A program made the position numbers and the translations under genes. Below, piece after piece: positions 1 through 11,600 of a DNA stretch of 64,000 bases. This DNA comes from Hysterangium stoloniferum (lineage: Eukaryota; Basidiomycota; Agaricomycetes; Hysterangiales; Hysterangiaceae), in contig WHVD01000010.1 in NCBI GenBank assembly GCA_015178975.1, forward strand, positions 1,302,001 through 1,366,000, in the 5' to 3' direction. Numbering within the stretch: the first letter of the stretch is position 1; each line of letters starts with the position of its first letter. The notes under the pieces were generated by a model. It was not told the origin of the DNA and made no database searches. It saw only the letters and a program-made list of their open reading frames with translations.

Positions 1-710
1 TATAGAGGGTATGAAGTCCAAAGGGCATTCTCCTGCATTGCCACAGTCCTCGATGGGATCTGAAAGCGGTCTTTGGTTTATCTTCTTCTGACATTTCAAG
101 TTGGGTAAAGCTGGCTAATGTGTCAAAGGAAGATAGGATGTTGGATCCTGAAAGTGCTTGCATGATTTCAGACTGGCGTGGCAATGGGAATTTGTTGGGA
201 ACTGTTAGGCTGTTCAACTTCCTATAGTTAATCACCACTCGTGGTTTCCCATTGCGATAGACGACAAAGGCTGGCACCCCCCAAGGACTTTTGGACAGTT
301 CAATTACTCCCTGTTGAAACCAAGTATCCATTTGTTCATCAATGACCTTCTTATTGGCTGGGGAAGTTGGAAACATTGACATCAAAATAGGTTGCGTGCC
401 TTCTTTCAACGGGACATTGACTTTGACATCTACTTGTCCTAAATGCCCATCTACTCCAAAGGCTTGGACATTCTTAGTCAATACCAACTCCAAGCGGGAG
501 GAGATGTCAGTAGGAATGTCAGGTCCTAAGTTAACCAACTTATGTAGGTCCTCCACCCGAAATGTTTCCATGGTGGCAACCCCTGACGTTTTAGGGCCTG
601 CTGGGTCAAAATTGTCTGCGAGTTCCCATTCTGGGGGCTGTCCGGAAGGTCGAGGATTAAGGACACGCTCCTCTTCTATTCTTGATAGGCTCTCTATGAG
701 GTGAGTGATC
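1..710 (-). pseudogene. Gypsy reverse transcriptase, N-terminal part of domain
   Basis: The minus strand is open from about 700 to the window edge. It reads a linker, then classic Ty3/Gypsy RT motifs in order: GVIELSKSPWGVPAFVV, a GKPRVVINYRKLNSLT block, FPLPRQSEIMQALSG, the FDTLASFTQLEM block and KTAFRSHRG...MPFGL. The catalytic YxDD box would lie just outside the window. The conventional first aspartate block reads SSFDTLASF where families usually have S-x-x-D-L-x-S, so the aspartate is present. It is part of the polyprotein of the element at 1-5303. Assignment to Gypsy RT is firm; activity cannot be judged from a fragment. Confidence 0.9.
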
Positions 711-1176
711 TTGGTTGCCGTTGACTGCATCGATGCCTTCGCAGTTGAAGATCTAGGCATCTGAGCCCATTTGTTCATGTCGTGAATTAATCCAACAGTT
801 TCCCCTCGTCTAATGATTCTTGGTGTCAGAGAGGGGTTAGTGAGAGGTATTGCAGTGTGTTCCCTAGAGATAGCAGTGGTGGGAGTGGCTAGTATACTTC
901 CATCATCATTCTGCAAGACAACTCCCTCGACTATCTATTGGTCACCGATAAGATCTCCGACAAAGATTGGTACTAATCGACCTGATTCTGGCTCTATAGT
1001 ACAATCCTGTAGGGCCCGTGTGACTCTTTCAGTATGCACCCCTTTGTCTGGTTTGGAAGTCAATTCAGGTGAGTCATTGGCTAGTTTCTCAAGGGGGATC
1101 TTGCTAATCGAGAAGGCCAAAGGCTGCAACTCCTTAGAGGAACTGGCTGGGATAGACCCCACCCTACCCAGTAGAA

Positions 1177-1560
1177 TCAATCTAGAGCCAACAGCTGGTC
1201 TCGTAGTGTCCCGATCTCATAGTTCACATGAAAGTCCTCTCCAAGAAGAATTGGGACAGTCATGCCTTGGACAACATACGTTTTGGTGGTAAATTTAAGG
1301 AGCATACCGGTGTCATCTTCAATATAAATGGGGACATTGACATATCCTAAGACCTTAGCATTACTGGTAAGCTGTACAAGGTGCAACTTGAGTCCTTGCT
1401 TGAGCTTGGGGCGGTCCTCTAGTTCCCTATAGAAATCCTCTGAAATTAAGGAGAGGTCGGCTCCAGCATCCAGCCTGATTTTAATAGGATTAGTTCCCTA
1501 CACATCTGTAGACATGTAATGCTGAGATCCCAATACTGGAGTATCCACCCGGGGGATCCC
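1177..1560 (-). pseudogene. Gypsy aspartic protease
   Basis: The minus strand around 1440-1490 encodes RLDAGADLSLISEDF, the D-[ST]-G-A active-site loop of retropepsins (here D-A-G-A, so the usual Ser/Thr is Ala). Downstream, ILLGEDF near 1220 resembles the second conserved ILG block of the family. It would release Gag and Pol from the polyprotein. Position between gag and RT fits Ty3/Gypsy order. The Ala in the active-site triplet and surrounding stops suggest a decayed copy, though DAGA is also seen in some active fungal elements. Confidence 0.75.
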
Positions 1561-1881
1561 TTCTGTGGTAAATGATGGTCGAATCCTCTTTCATAAGCTG
1601 ACTGGATCAAGGGTATTGGACCCTGGGTCTTTTGCTTTCCTTTCTTGTGGCAGTTTGATGTTCCTCCTGATGCATCTACTGTTAGGTACCTTGGGTGTAG
1701 CGTTCAGAATGAAGTCATCCGTTTCAGAGTCTGACTCCTCACAAGGAATTAGGTTGGGTAACTGTCCTGGGTCAAAGGGGAAGTTCTCCTCCTCCAATCC
1801 CTCTAACTCAGAGGAGTCTTCTATAATGTAGGTCTGACTTATTTCCTTAGTTTGGTTTGCAAATACTTCCTTGTCAATGAT

Positions 1882-4588
1882 TTACTCAATGGTAGGAGGT
1901 TCAGATCGCAATAAGGCTCCCATCTCAGTCAGACCTTTCTGGTTCTGACGATGAGCATCCAGCCAGTCTCCTTTCTCGAGGAAATCACAGTCTGATATAG
2001 AAACATAGACTTGCAATGCTTTGTTCTCATTTGAAGATGAACTCGCATCTAAAACAACATTGTCCTCTGATTGAGGAAGGTAAACAGAAATGAAAATCGA
2101 TTCCTCATCAATGTTATGTACTTGTCCCTGTATACTTAATCCATAAACTATTTCATAAGCCCTCTGATCATCTGCCTCCTCGGTTGGGTTCTGCATGGAG
2201 CATTTGTTAATAGAGACACAGTGCGACATCCTACCCGCATGAGGGCAGTCAATCTTAAAATGCTCTAAACTCCTGCAAATCCAGCACTCCTTTAGGGGTT
2301 TAGCGACACTTTTCTTGTCACTTCATTCGAAAAAGAACTTGCCGTGTTTCTTACCCTGTTTCACGTTAGATCTCCTAGGGATGGTTTTATCTTTGGCTTC
2401 ACTGAGAAGGATGTGGCCTCGATTAGTGGGGTTGATTCCTCTAGAGTGTTCTTCCTCATGCCAGGGATCTGACTCTTCCTGTTCAGCAATCATGACTCTG
2501 GGCTTCTGAAACCGATAATGCTCTTGATGTGTTTGGACCCAAGCATTAATCAGAGCCTCTTGTAGATTGTTAGCATAAGTCTGCAAGCTCATGATGTCAT
2601 TGATGGGTTGTCCTTGTAGAAGGTAAAGCCATTCTGTGGGCAGTGTCAGGATGAGTCTGCACATTTAATCCTTTCGATTTTGGTGGAACCCATACAAGAA
2701 TTGATAAAGCTTAATTCTCCATTGAATGTAGTGAACAGGTCTCTCACGATCATGGCCGGCTTGTCACAATTTCATGGCTTCCCATTCTAAGGCTAAGGAT
2801 TCACACCAACGAGTTCCAAGTAATCTCTCTACAATGCCCCAAAGGAACGATCCGTGAGATTGACTGAATTCAGTGCGATGTTCACGGTCCAGAGTGCTCC
2901 ACCAGATCTTGGCATTGCCAGTGAGTCATCTTGGCAGAGCGACTCCTAACAACATGCTCATGGAGTCTGATACATATCTCCAAGAGACTCATGATATCCA
3001 TGATATAGTCCAAAGCCTTGGATTGAGTTCCATCGTATTCAGGAAGGTCAGACCATTTTATCTTGATGTTGTTGGTGTTAAGAGGAATCTTTTTATCCTT
3101 AGGTAAGTCGTCGATAAGTGTGCTGGCTCGAGGCTGTGTCGGAGTTTGAAAGGGAGAGTTAGGTACTCCACCGTGACACCCCCCACATCCTGAATTCCCT
3201 CCATAGTCTGAACTATTAGAACTCCCGGGTGAGCTGCTAGGGGGTCCTCCAGGTGGCAGAAAGGGATTCGAGGAGATTGGCAGGGAATGGTGGGGATCAT
3301 CTGGATTCAGCGATCCTTGACCAGCAACCTGACCAGCTATACCCTCGGTGAATGCAGTAGAGAAGGACGGTCGACCCCTGTTGGCGACTGATCGATTATC
3401 ACCGAAGTTAGGATTATCAGGAATTCTTTTGAACGTGACATGAGAGTGATGGATCCCCTGATGGGGTGCAGGGCTGAGTTCCATTGTGATTTCTCTCTCG
3501 ATTTCAATTGTATTCAAAGGCCGACACGGCTGAGGCTGATGGAAGGGAGTGCAGACTTCAATCCCCTTTTCCTGAAGATGATCTGCAACTTGCATTCTCA
3601 TATCCAATGGGAAGTCTTGCAAAATGACAGGACGATTGAGTGAATGGAGGAAACGAGTATCAGGAGACCCATTTAGGTTGCGAACAAACAAATTAGTTGT
3701 GGAGATAGGTGAATTGGGCACTTGAATCGAATTATTATAAGGGTAAAGCACCTCCAAAACCATTTTATCGAGCCTCCTCTGATTTCACTTCAACCGGCCC
3801 CTTAGATTAAAGTACACAAACGATACATTTCATGTGACTCTGTTAAGAGATTCCTCCAACATTCGGATGTACATATACTGGTAGTCAACCTTGGGCACAA
3901 TATGATCCCCACCAAGTAGGATGTGAAGGATTTGCAGTGCATCATCATGTACACGAAGTGCTTTGAGGAATAAAGAGAACACTTCCCACCTAAAAATTGT
4001 CCTTCCCCCTTCCATAATGGATGTAACATCACTCAACCATTCGGGAATCGAGCGGGTCAGATCCTCAAGGGTTCCTGGTCACGTGAATAAGTCCTGCGCC
4101 AAGAAGATGACCTAATAACAACCTAACCAGACTGCTACAGTCACCAGTAAAGAAGGGTAATCCATATTGTACTCCTCCATGAAAGGAGTAAGCTGATCAG
4201 TGGAGATTCGATCAGCGTAGTACGTGTCCCACTTCACATTGATAGGCTCAGTGTAAACCATATGACCCCCAAGGAACTGCTTGAGGATGACTTGCCTTGG
4301 TGGGAATGAGAGAATGGGCTCAGGTGCACAGGTAGGCTTGACATTAGCTCCAGGGGTGCTCAACTGGCTGGTTAATGGACATTCCTCATGTGGATCAGGG
4401 GGAGTATCTGTTGACAGTCCAGCTGCTGCTCTGGGGGAATTCCCAGGAGGGGCTAGTCTTTGAAAAGTCAACGAAGACTTCCTCATGGTGATGTTACAGG
4501 GTGGTTCCAGACTAGCAGGTCTTTGACGAGGTTTTGAACTACTCGGGGTTGTTGAAGATCTCGGTGTTTGGTTCTTGCCAGTGGTCAT
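1882..4588 (-). pseudogene. Gypsy gag with CCHC zinc knuckle, broken
   Basis: The start is probably the ATG at 4588 (MTTGKNQTPRSS), about 75 nt inside the LTR edge. Fragments in different frames cover 4112-4588, 3830-4036, 2882-3763, 2323-2664 and 1882-2229. The 2882-3763 piece is Pro/Ser/Gly-rich and then reads KWSDLPEYDGTQSKALDYI, like the start of an agaric retrotransposon gag domain. Near 2250-2295 the strand encodes CWICRSLEHFKIDC, a CCHC zinc knuckle (C-x2-C-x4-H-x4-C) for RNA binding. Frameshifts and stops separate the pieces, so this is a pseudogene. Gag forms the virus-like particle of the element. Confidence 0.75.
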
Positions 4589-4664
4589 TTACATGCTTAG
4601 AAATTAATAGTCATAGAGTAATGTTTTCTTCATAGGGAAAGAGCGGTCCGGCCCGGATCACCAC

Positions 4665-5303
4665 TGTAAAGAGTGGCAGAAGTTCTAACCATTCTATATA
4701 TGAAGAATATTGACCATTTAGGTATGTACAACACGAAGATGTATTGACTATCTAAGTCTAATACAGACCGAACGCATATTGACTATTTAGTTCAATATGG
4801 TTGAGTGAAATAGCTATCTAAAGTAGAGTAGAGAGCTAAAATGGATAAGGAGAATCGACTGTTAAGTACAATTTTGAATGACTGCTCGAGTATAGAAGAG
4901 AGTAACGAGAGAGTCAAATAACAGAGTAGTGCAGATGTAGTCCATGCAGATTGAGATAAAGGTGGAGTTTCAACTGGCACAGTTCGAAACTCTGATTGCG
5001 TAGATAGTTAAAGCCTATCTGTGATGGTCGAGACAATACCCCAATCACAACTTACAGGACACTAACTGGTGTCTGGGTAAGTTGTGGTTGCAGGGTAAAA
5101 AGTGTCTGAGTTCTAACTACAGGTGCTAGAATACATAAGTCTGGTGTGTATGCGCCCACAAGAGTCAATGTACCACATACATAGGTCATTGAACTAATTA
5201 TAAGTGTATAATAAAATAGAGAGAAAGTGGAAATAATAATGGAAATATAGTATGAGCTCATCCAGACTATATTTCCAGACTATATTTCACTGTACCTCTC
5301 ACA
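4665..5303 (-). repeat. LTR of the Gypsy element
   Basis: Its inner end (TGTAAAGAGTGGCAGAAG on +) matches the ends of the solo LTRs at 33288 and 49186, and a segment near 5095-5160 matches their middle (the part about AACTCAGACAC and TGGGTGCAC). Immediately inside, the minus strand reads TGGTGATCCGGGCCGG, a likely primer-binding site starting with TGG. The outer boundary is uncertain: from about 5240 to 5637 the sequence is also similar to the different LTR at 57110-57539, so a second decayed LTR may overlap or abut here. Confidence 0.65.
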
Positions 5304-5637
5304 CACAGAAGCACACCAATAATTAAGTTGAAGAAATCTCAGATAGAAGTTGAGTTAATAATATAATAGTAATAATACAGATTAAGATACAGGTTTTCTG
5401 ACTGACTTCCCTCATTCCTATCATTGCCCTTTTATACTATATCATTTACCTATGATAATAATATGATTTCAGAATGAAATCATCATTGATGTCAGACTGA
5501 GACAAGTTGAAGATGAGTTGAAGATGAGTTGAAGATAGTCAAGTCAGAAATTGAGTTGAAAAGTTGAAGGAATGTTGAAGGAAAGTCAAAGAAAGTCAAA
5601 TTGAATATTATTGGAATTTGAGCATGTACATTCATGA
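5250..5637 (+). repeat. Decayed LTR fragment related to 57110-57539
   Basis: Order and wording match the 57110-57539 solo LTR: a GAAGAAATCTCAGATAGAAG-like block, then CTGACTTCCCT(C/T)...CCTTTTATAC, then ATTATGATTTCAGAATGAAATCAT, a GTTGAAGATGA repeat and a terminal CATTCATGACA. The 5' end is missing. A short direct repeat (GTTGAAGATGA about three times) lies at 5508-5535. Confidence 0.5.
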
Positions 5638-5639
5638 CA

Positions 5640-5835
5640 GTAAGGGCAACCCCTGCTACCAATAGTATTCACACTAGGCTAGCAGGAGGGAATCCAAAGT
5701 TATATTAGAACTGATATATATACAAATAACTACCTAACTTACCTAGCAGGAGGGAATCCAAAGAGAAACAGTCTAAGGAATTCCCCTTGCAAGATATGAC
5801 CCATAGGCACCCAGTCATCTAAAAATAACACTACC
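5640..5835. other. Unassigned spacer with a direct repeat
   Basis: No coding signal. A 20-bp direct repeat (AGCAGGAGGGAATCCAAAG) occurs near 5681 and 5744. Confidence 0.4.
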
Positions 5836-5837
5836 TA

Positions 5838-6380
5838 GGAGGATAACCCAAAACTTTAAAAGCTATTTATCCACTAAAGTGTATATATTTATATTGTTTG
5901 TTGTAAAATTAATATTTAATCAAATTCAGTTGATTAGGATCACTCTGAAGAATGCAAAAATATTAATATTTATCCTATATCTGACAAAATTTAGTCAAAC
6001 AATCATCTGTAGATTATTCTTTTGAAATAAATTGCACAATGGGGATTGGTACCCCAGATAGTTCTGGTTAACTCTCTAAACCAACTAAATTTAAATTATA
6101 TGAAATATATTTGAAAGTTTGCTTGTATACAAGAGAATACATCATAACCCAAAGATTAAGTCATAACCCAAATAATCTAGGTTAACCCAAATAATTTTGT
6201 GTAACTATGTCATTTGTGTGTATTTTAAAAGGGCATACATATTTTAAAGATGAAATTTCAGGTAATTAAATATAAACTCATAGAATAAGTTGTCATGGCC
6301 AGAAGGAATAGTCTCACTTGGAAAATATGAGGATTATTCAGTAAAATTTTGTATATTCAATAAAGTGTGACCATCCTCCA
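5838..6380. mobile_element. MITE, GGAGGATA family, copy 1
   Basis: Begins GGAGGATAACCC after a TA and ends ACCATCCTCC before ATA; the ends are short inverted repeats. About 540 bp, AT-rich and non-coding. Two other copies occur at 39903-40531 (inverted) and 50904-52718 (split by an LTR element). The other two copies have 3-bp target duplications (ATA and TAG), so the family is a small DNA transposon with TA-containing targets. An internal block of the type CCCAAAGATTAAGTCATAACC is tandemly repeated. Confidence 0.8.
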
Positions 6381-6441
6381 TAATACAGAACAGGGACCCT
6401 TCCCACAATGGAACACTAATGCTATGAGCTTCTGAAGTTGG

Positions 6442-6804
6442 TCACCTACTCCTCAGAGGCATGTATTGGCCAGAGTAGTTGATATCCACAAGGAGAGGGA
6501 AAGTGACAAAATGCATGGGTTGGACTGTGGACTCAGGGACTTCAATAAGATGAGGAAATGGTGCTCCCTGGGATCTGTGACAGAGGGTCCCCTGACATGA
6601 TCCTCCTTTCAGGCTTTCTTTGTCTATGTCCATCTCCTGACCAATTCTACTGATAGTAGACTTGCTAAGACCTGTCATAGAGGCCACATTCCTATTGGAG
6701 AGTCCATTTTGTAGGAGGGAGATGGCTTGATCTCTTTTGAGAGGAGAAATAGCTTTCATGATGAGAGTGATAGTTGAAATATAACAGTCACAGTCACATA
6801 TCAA
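6442..6804 (-). pseudogene. Tc1/mariner transposase, N-terminal HTH fragment
   Basis: A short minus-strand reading frame contains MKAISPLKRDQAISLLQNG followed by LSNRNVASMTGLSKSTISRIG, the DNA-binding helix-turn-helix of Tc1-type transposases. It aligns without gaps to the start of the interrupted Tc1 transposase at 50780-52735. The frame then degenerates and no DDE catalytic domain is present, so this is a truncated relic. The MITE at 5838-6380 lies directly on its 3' side. Confidence 0.7.
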
Positions 6805-6906
6805 TTAGAACATTGAATATATGTCATGTGATTTGTTTTGGAATTTTATGATGCTTCTAGTATATATATAATATGATATAGTGAAATCTGTGAAAAGATA
6901 GGGTTC

Positions 6907-8174
6907 TGTTAGGATCCTGTTGTTTCAGACTGCCACAAATTGTTTCCCACTAGAGAACCCTTGTTGTCTTATTATTGGAACCTCTGCCTACATCATTACC
7001 CCTCATGGCACCCCTGATACTTGTTTATATTACATTCCCACCCTGTTCCATCTCCACTCCACCCATCCCTCCATTTCCATCTCCACATATATCTTTTACT
7101 TGCCACCTAGTATTGTTTCTAGTATCATACATTAGTCTCTATACCTTCCCACCTTGTCATCACTTTCCTTTGATCCATCCTATACTTCACTTCTTTAATC
7201 AGCCTTCCAATCACCTGTCTCATTGTAGTATAAAGCTCTTTTCATGTACACTACAGTTCCTCAGTTCAAATATCAACTTAGATTAGCCTCTCTTAGTTTT
7301 CTATCCCTCCACTCACTGCTATATCCCTCAAGAGTGGTCTTTGGCAAGCCATAACCCTCTATCCTTTGACTCTTAGTAATGCAGCCCCCTGGTCAATTAA
7401 GCTAAGTGTTGACTATCATTCATATCTGTTACGACTGTGTCACAACCCGATGGTCCCCGAGATTATTGCCACCTATTGACACTTCAAGTTAGTGTTCAAG
7501 TCACCGCATCAGAAACCATCAGTCTCCCGATGCTGACGTATGCTTTCACGGTGATCAAACGCCCCCATCAAAATATACTCGTACTAGTTAGTATTTCCTA
7601 GGCACTGAATATTTGTATATGAACCCGCTGTAGTTGTAGTTACTAGGCAATCAGAATATCGACTCAGAATACCCTCTTACACCTCTAGAAGTCTTATACT
7701 AAGTATCCCGCTATCTGCCTTCACATGCGCTCACCCACTCTCGGTTCCCACCCCCTTGGCCCGACACTTGACTTATCCTTCAGTTCCAATCAGTAGTTCA
7801 CCGAGAAGTACTCGTTAGGACTAGTCTTTGCCCGTCCAAAATTTAAGGACACCCGACAGATATTTGCAAGGGCGCAGCACATAAGCTGAAGCCAAGTCCT
7901 TCCGATTGGTCCCTGTCAGCCTACCAACACTAGTCAGTTTTCAGTTCTTAACAATATCGTGCTATGTATCTGCTCTGTTGAAATATGTACCAGAGCACCC
8001 TGACAGTTTGTATAAGGGCACAGCACATAAGTTGAAACCAAGCTCCACTACAGTTATAAGGTCAGACCTCCCAACTAGTACAATCTCTATCATGGGCCCC
8101 CCCAATTAGCTCATTTCCTATCATTGGCCCTCCAACTAGAGCACTCTCCCTCTCTCCAGGCTTAGATCTTAACA
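6907..8174 (-). repeat. Solo LTR with 5-bp TSD GGTTC, split by a second LTR
   Basis: Starts TGTTAGGATC and ends ATCTTAACA, flanked by GGTTC at 6902-6906 and 8175-8179. It encloses the LTR at 7427-7953; without that insert it is about 735 bp. It carries the shared 28-bp block at 8018-8046, which in this family lies near the LTR 5' end, so the LTR points to the minus strand. No internal retrotransposon sequence remains. Confidence 0.85.
7427..7953 (-). repeat. Nested solo LTR with TSD ATATC
   Basis: Flanked by ATATC at 7422-7426 and 7954-7958; begins TGTTACGACTG and ends AGTTCTTAACA. It is an inverted, shortened relative of the LTRs at 33323-34051 and 58980-59685 (they share the TGTTAAGAACTGAAAACTGAC terminus, with one change here, and the 28-bp block at 7872-7899). 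It lies inside the LTR at 6907-8174, so it is the younger of the two. Confidence 0.9.
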
Positions 8175-8179
8175 GGTTC

Positions 8180-8610
8180 CAAAACTGTCCCAATGATTGG
8201 CTATTTTTAAATATTCACTGTGACACCAATTTCCGTCAATATTATGTAATATTTGGGAATATAAAAGCTAATATGCTAAGGCATCTCAGAGAATATTTTC
8301 ACTGTTTTAGGGAAATTATTTGATCAGTTATAAAACATTTAATGGGAATTATCAAAACATTGGGACAGTTTTGTCACCCACTGTATAAGTTAAGAATGAA
8401 TGACAATGTAGCAAATGCATGTGGATCTGACATAAGCCATATGTACTTTAGTGGGTGGAATTTTCACCATTCATCCACTCACAAACTATATTGTAAAACT
8501 ATAATGTTATTAATAGTCCATGTCTATCCATTTGCAGGATCAAAGCCTGAATATGCTCAGAAGAAATATCACCCATGAAATATATTATGAAGGATAAAAT
8601 ATGAGCAACT
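8180..8610. other. AT-rich spacer
   Basis: No convincing gene. Short frames here are not supported by any motif. It separates the nested LTRs from the 3' end of the HEAT-repeat gene. Confidence 0.4.
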
Positions 8611-11600
8611 TCAAGAATGGTATGGCTTACACAAGCTACCAAGATCAGCATTCATTACAACTAGAGGATACAAACACTTACTAGATTTCAAGAGAATTTT
8701 AATCAGTGTACAATGATGTTGCAGAGGTGGTGTGGGTAAATATAACTGGCACAATGCAGACAGGACTATCTGCAGCTTAATGTTGGAAAGATAACCTGCA
8801 AGACGGTGAAAAGAGTCAATGATGCAAAGAATTAAAGCTTACCATATTGAGCAAAAGCTACAAACAATTTTGCACCAGCTGAAATGACCGTGTCATTGTC
8901 GGCATGAACAAGGGATATACAGTGATGTTCTAGGTTACAGCCAATAATAGCTACAAGAAAGCGCTCTTTGAAAACATGGGTGAGGAGAAGGTTTCGACTT
9001 GCGCGCCAAGGGCACACACCATGAGCTGCTAGCTTAATGAGCAGGTCAACAACTTGTGTTTGAGCGTGAGAATATGTGTCTTCCAATAATGCAACAATGT
9101 CGGGAATGACACCCGTAATGGCGGCTCGAAATTTGACTGTGGTCAAATGTCACCTGGATCCCGATCCCAATGTCACACACCGCACCTTGGTCTGAAAGCT
9201 TTCCCAGGGCCGATACTGCGCTTGATCGAACATAAGAGTCAGAGTGCTTCAATAGTGCAACAATGTCGGGGATGACACCCGCAATGGCGGCTGGAAATTC
9301 GGCTGTGGTCAAATGTCAACTGGATTCCCATCCCAATGTCACGCACCGCACCTTGGTCTGAAACCTTCCCCATGGCCCATACTGCGCCTGATCGAACGTA
9401 AAAGTCAGAGTGCTTCGACAGTGCAAGAATGTCCGGAATGACACCCGCAATAGCGGCCCGAAATTCGGCTATGGTCAAACGTCAGCTGGATTCCTATCAC
9501 AATGTCACACACCGCACCTTGCTCTGAAACCCTCCCCAGGGCAAATACTGCACTTGATCGAACGTGAGAGTCAGAGTCCTTCAACAATTCAAGAATGGCG
9601 GGAATGACATCCGCAATGGCGGCTCGAAATTCGGCTGTGGTCAAATGTCAGCTGGATTCCCATCCCATGATCACACACCGCACCTTGTTTCGAAACATTC
9701 CCCAGGGTCGATACTGCGCTTGGTCGAACATAGGAGTCAGACTGCTTCAACAGTGCAACAATGTCGGGAATGACACCCGCAATGGCCGCTCGAAATTCGG
9801 CTTGTGGTCAAATGTCAGCTGGATTCCCATCCCAATGTCACACCGGACCTTGCTCTGAAACCTTCCCCAGGGCCGATACTGCGCTTGACCGAACGTAAGA
9901 GTCGGAATCCTTAAACAGTGTAACAATGGCGGGAATGACACCCGCAATGGCCGCTCGAAATTCGGCTGTGGTCAAATGTCAGCTGGATTCCCATCCCATG
10001 ATCACACACCGCACCTTGCTCTGAAACCTTCCCCAGGGCCGATACTGCGCTTGATCGAACGCGCCAGTCAGAGTCCTTCAACAGTGCAACAATCTCGGGA
10101 ATGGCACCCGCAATAGCGGCTAAAAATTCGGCTGTGGTCAAATGTCAGCTGGATTCCCATCCCAATGTTACACACCGCACGTTGCTTTGAAACCTTCTCC
10201 AGGACCGATACTGCGCTTGATAGAACGTCCCAGTCAGCATCCTTCAACAGTACAACAATGTCGGGAATGACACCCGCAATGGCGGCTCGAAATTCGGCTG
10301 TGGTCAAATGTCAACTGGATTCCCATCCCAATGTTACACACCGCACCTTGCTCTGAAACCTTCCCCAGGGCCGATACTGCGCTTGATCGAACGTAAGAGT
10401 CAGAGTTCTTCAACAGTGCAACAATGTCGGGAATGACACCCGCAATGGCCGCTCGAAATTCGGCTGTGGTCAAATGTCAGCTGGATCCCCATCCCAATGT
10501 CACACCGCACCTTGCTCTGAAACCTTCTCCAGGGCCGATACTGCGCTTGATCGAACGTAAAAGTCAGAGTCTTTCAACAGTGCAACAATTTCGGGAATGA
10601 CTCCCGCAATGGCGGTTCGAAATTCGGCTGTGGTCAAATGTCAGCTGGATTCCCATCTCTATGTCACACCGCACCTTGCTCTGAAACCGTCTTCAAGGCC
10701 GATACTGCACTTGATCGAACTTCAGAGTCACAGTCCTTCAACAGTGCAAGAATGTCGGGAATGACACTCGCAATGGCGGCTCGAAATTCGGCTGTGGTCA
10801 AATGTCAGCTGGGTTCCCATCCCAATGTCACACCGGACCTTGCTCTGAAACCTTCCCCAGGGCCGATACTGCGCTTGATCGAACGGAAGAGTCAGAGTCC
10901 TTCAACAGTGCAACAATTTCGGGAATGACACTCGCAATGGCGGCTCGAAATTCGGCTGTGGCCAACTGTCAACTGGATTCCCATCCCAATGGCATACACC
11001 TCACCTTGCTCTGAAACCGTCCCCAGGGCCGATACTGCCCTTGATCGAACGTCCCAGTCAGAGTCCTTCAACAGTGCAACAATGTCCGGAATGACACCCG
11101 CAATGGCCGCTCGAAATTCGGCTGTGGTCAAATGTCAACTGGATTCCCATCCCACTGCCACACACCGCACCTTGCTCTGAAAACTTCCCCAGGGCCGATA
11201 CTGCCCTTAACTGAACGCCAAAGTCAGAGTCCTTCAACAGTGCAACAATGTCGGGAATGACCGCAATGGCCGCTCGAAATTCGACTGTGGTCAAATGTCA
11301 GCTGGATTCCCATCCCATGGTCACACACCGCACCTTGCTCTGAAACCATCTCCAGGGCGGATACTGCCCTTGATCGAACGTAAGAGTCAGAGTCCTTCAA
11401 CAGTGTAACAACGTCGGGAATGGCGGCGGTAATGGCGGTTCCGAATGCGTCTGCAAGTCCATGAATCATGGCAGTTTACAAGAAATTGGTGCACGGACCA
11501 AATGTATGCAGAGCAGTGACCACCATTAACAGAGCTGACTTTCCTTTTTGCGCTCTGAGGTCGAATCTGGATAAGGGAAGGTAAAAATTCCGCGCTTTAA

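Larger units (their letters stand above)
1..5303 (-). mobile_element. Ty3/Gypsy LTR retrotransposon, 3' part beyond window
   Basis: On the minus strand the order is LTR (from about 5300 down to 4665), a probable primer-binding site, gag, aspartic protease and reverse transcriptase; integrase and the second LTR would lie left of position 1. This LTR-PR-RT order is that of Ty3/Gypsy elements. The gag part contains in-frame stops (for example near 2322 and 1880), so this copy is not intact, while the RT part visible at 1-700 is open. The LTR is related to two solo LTRs at 32494-33288 and 49186-49659, so this is probably the autonomous parent family. Confidence 0.9.
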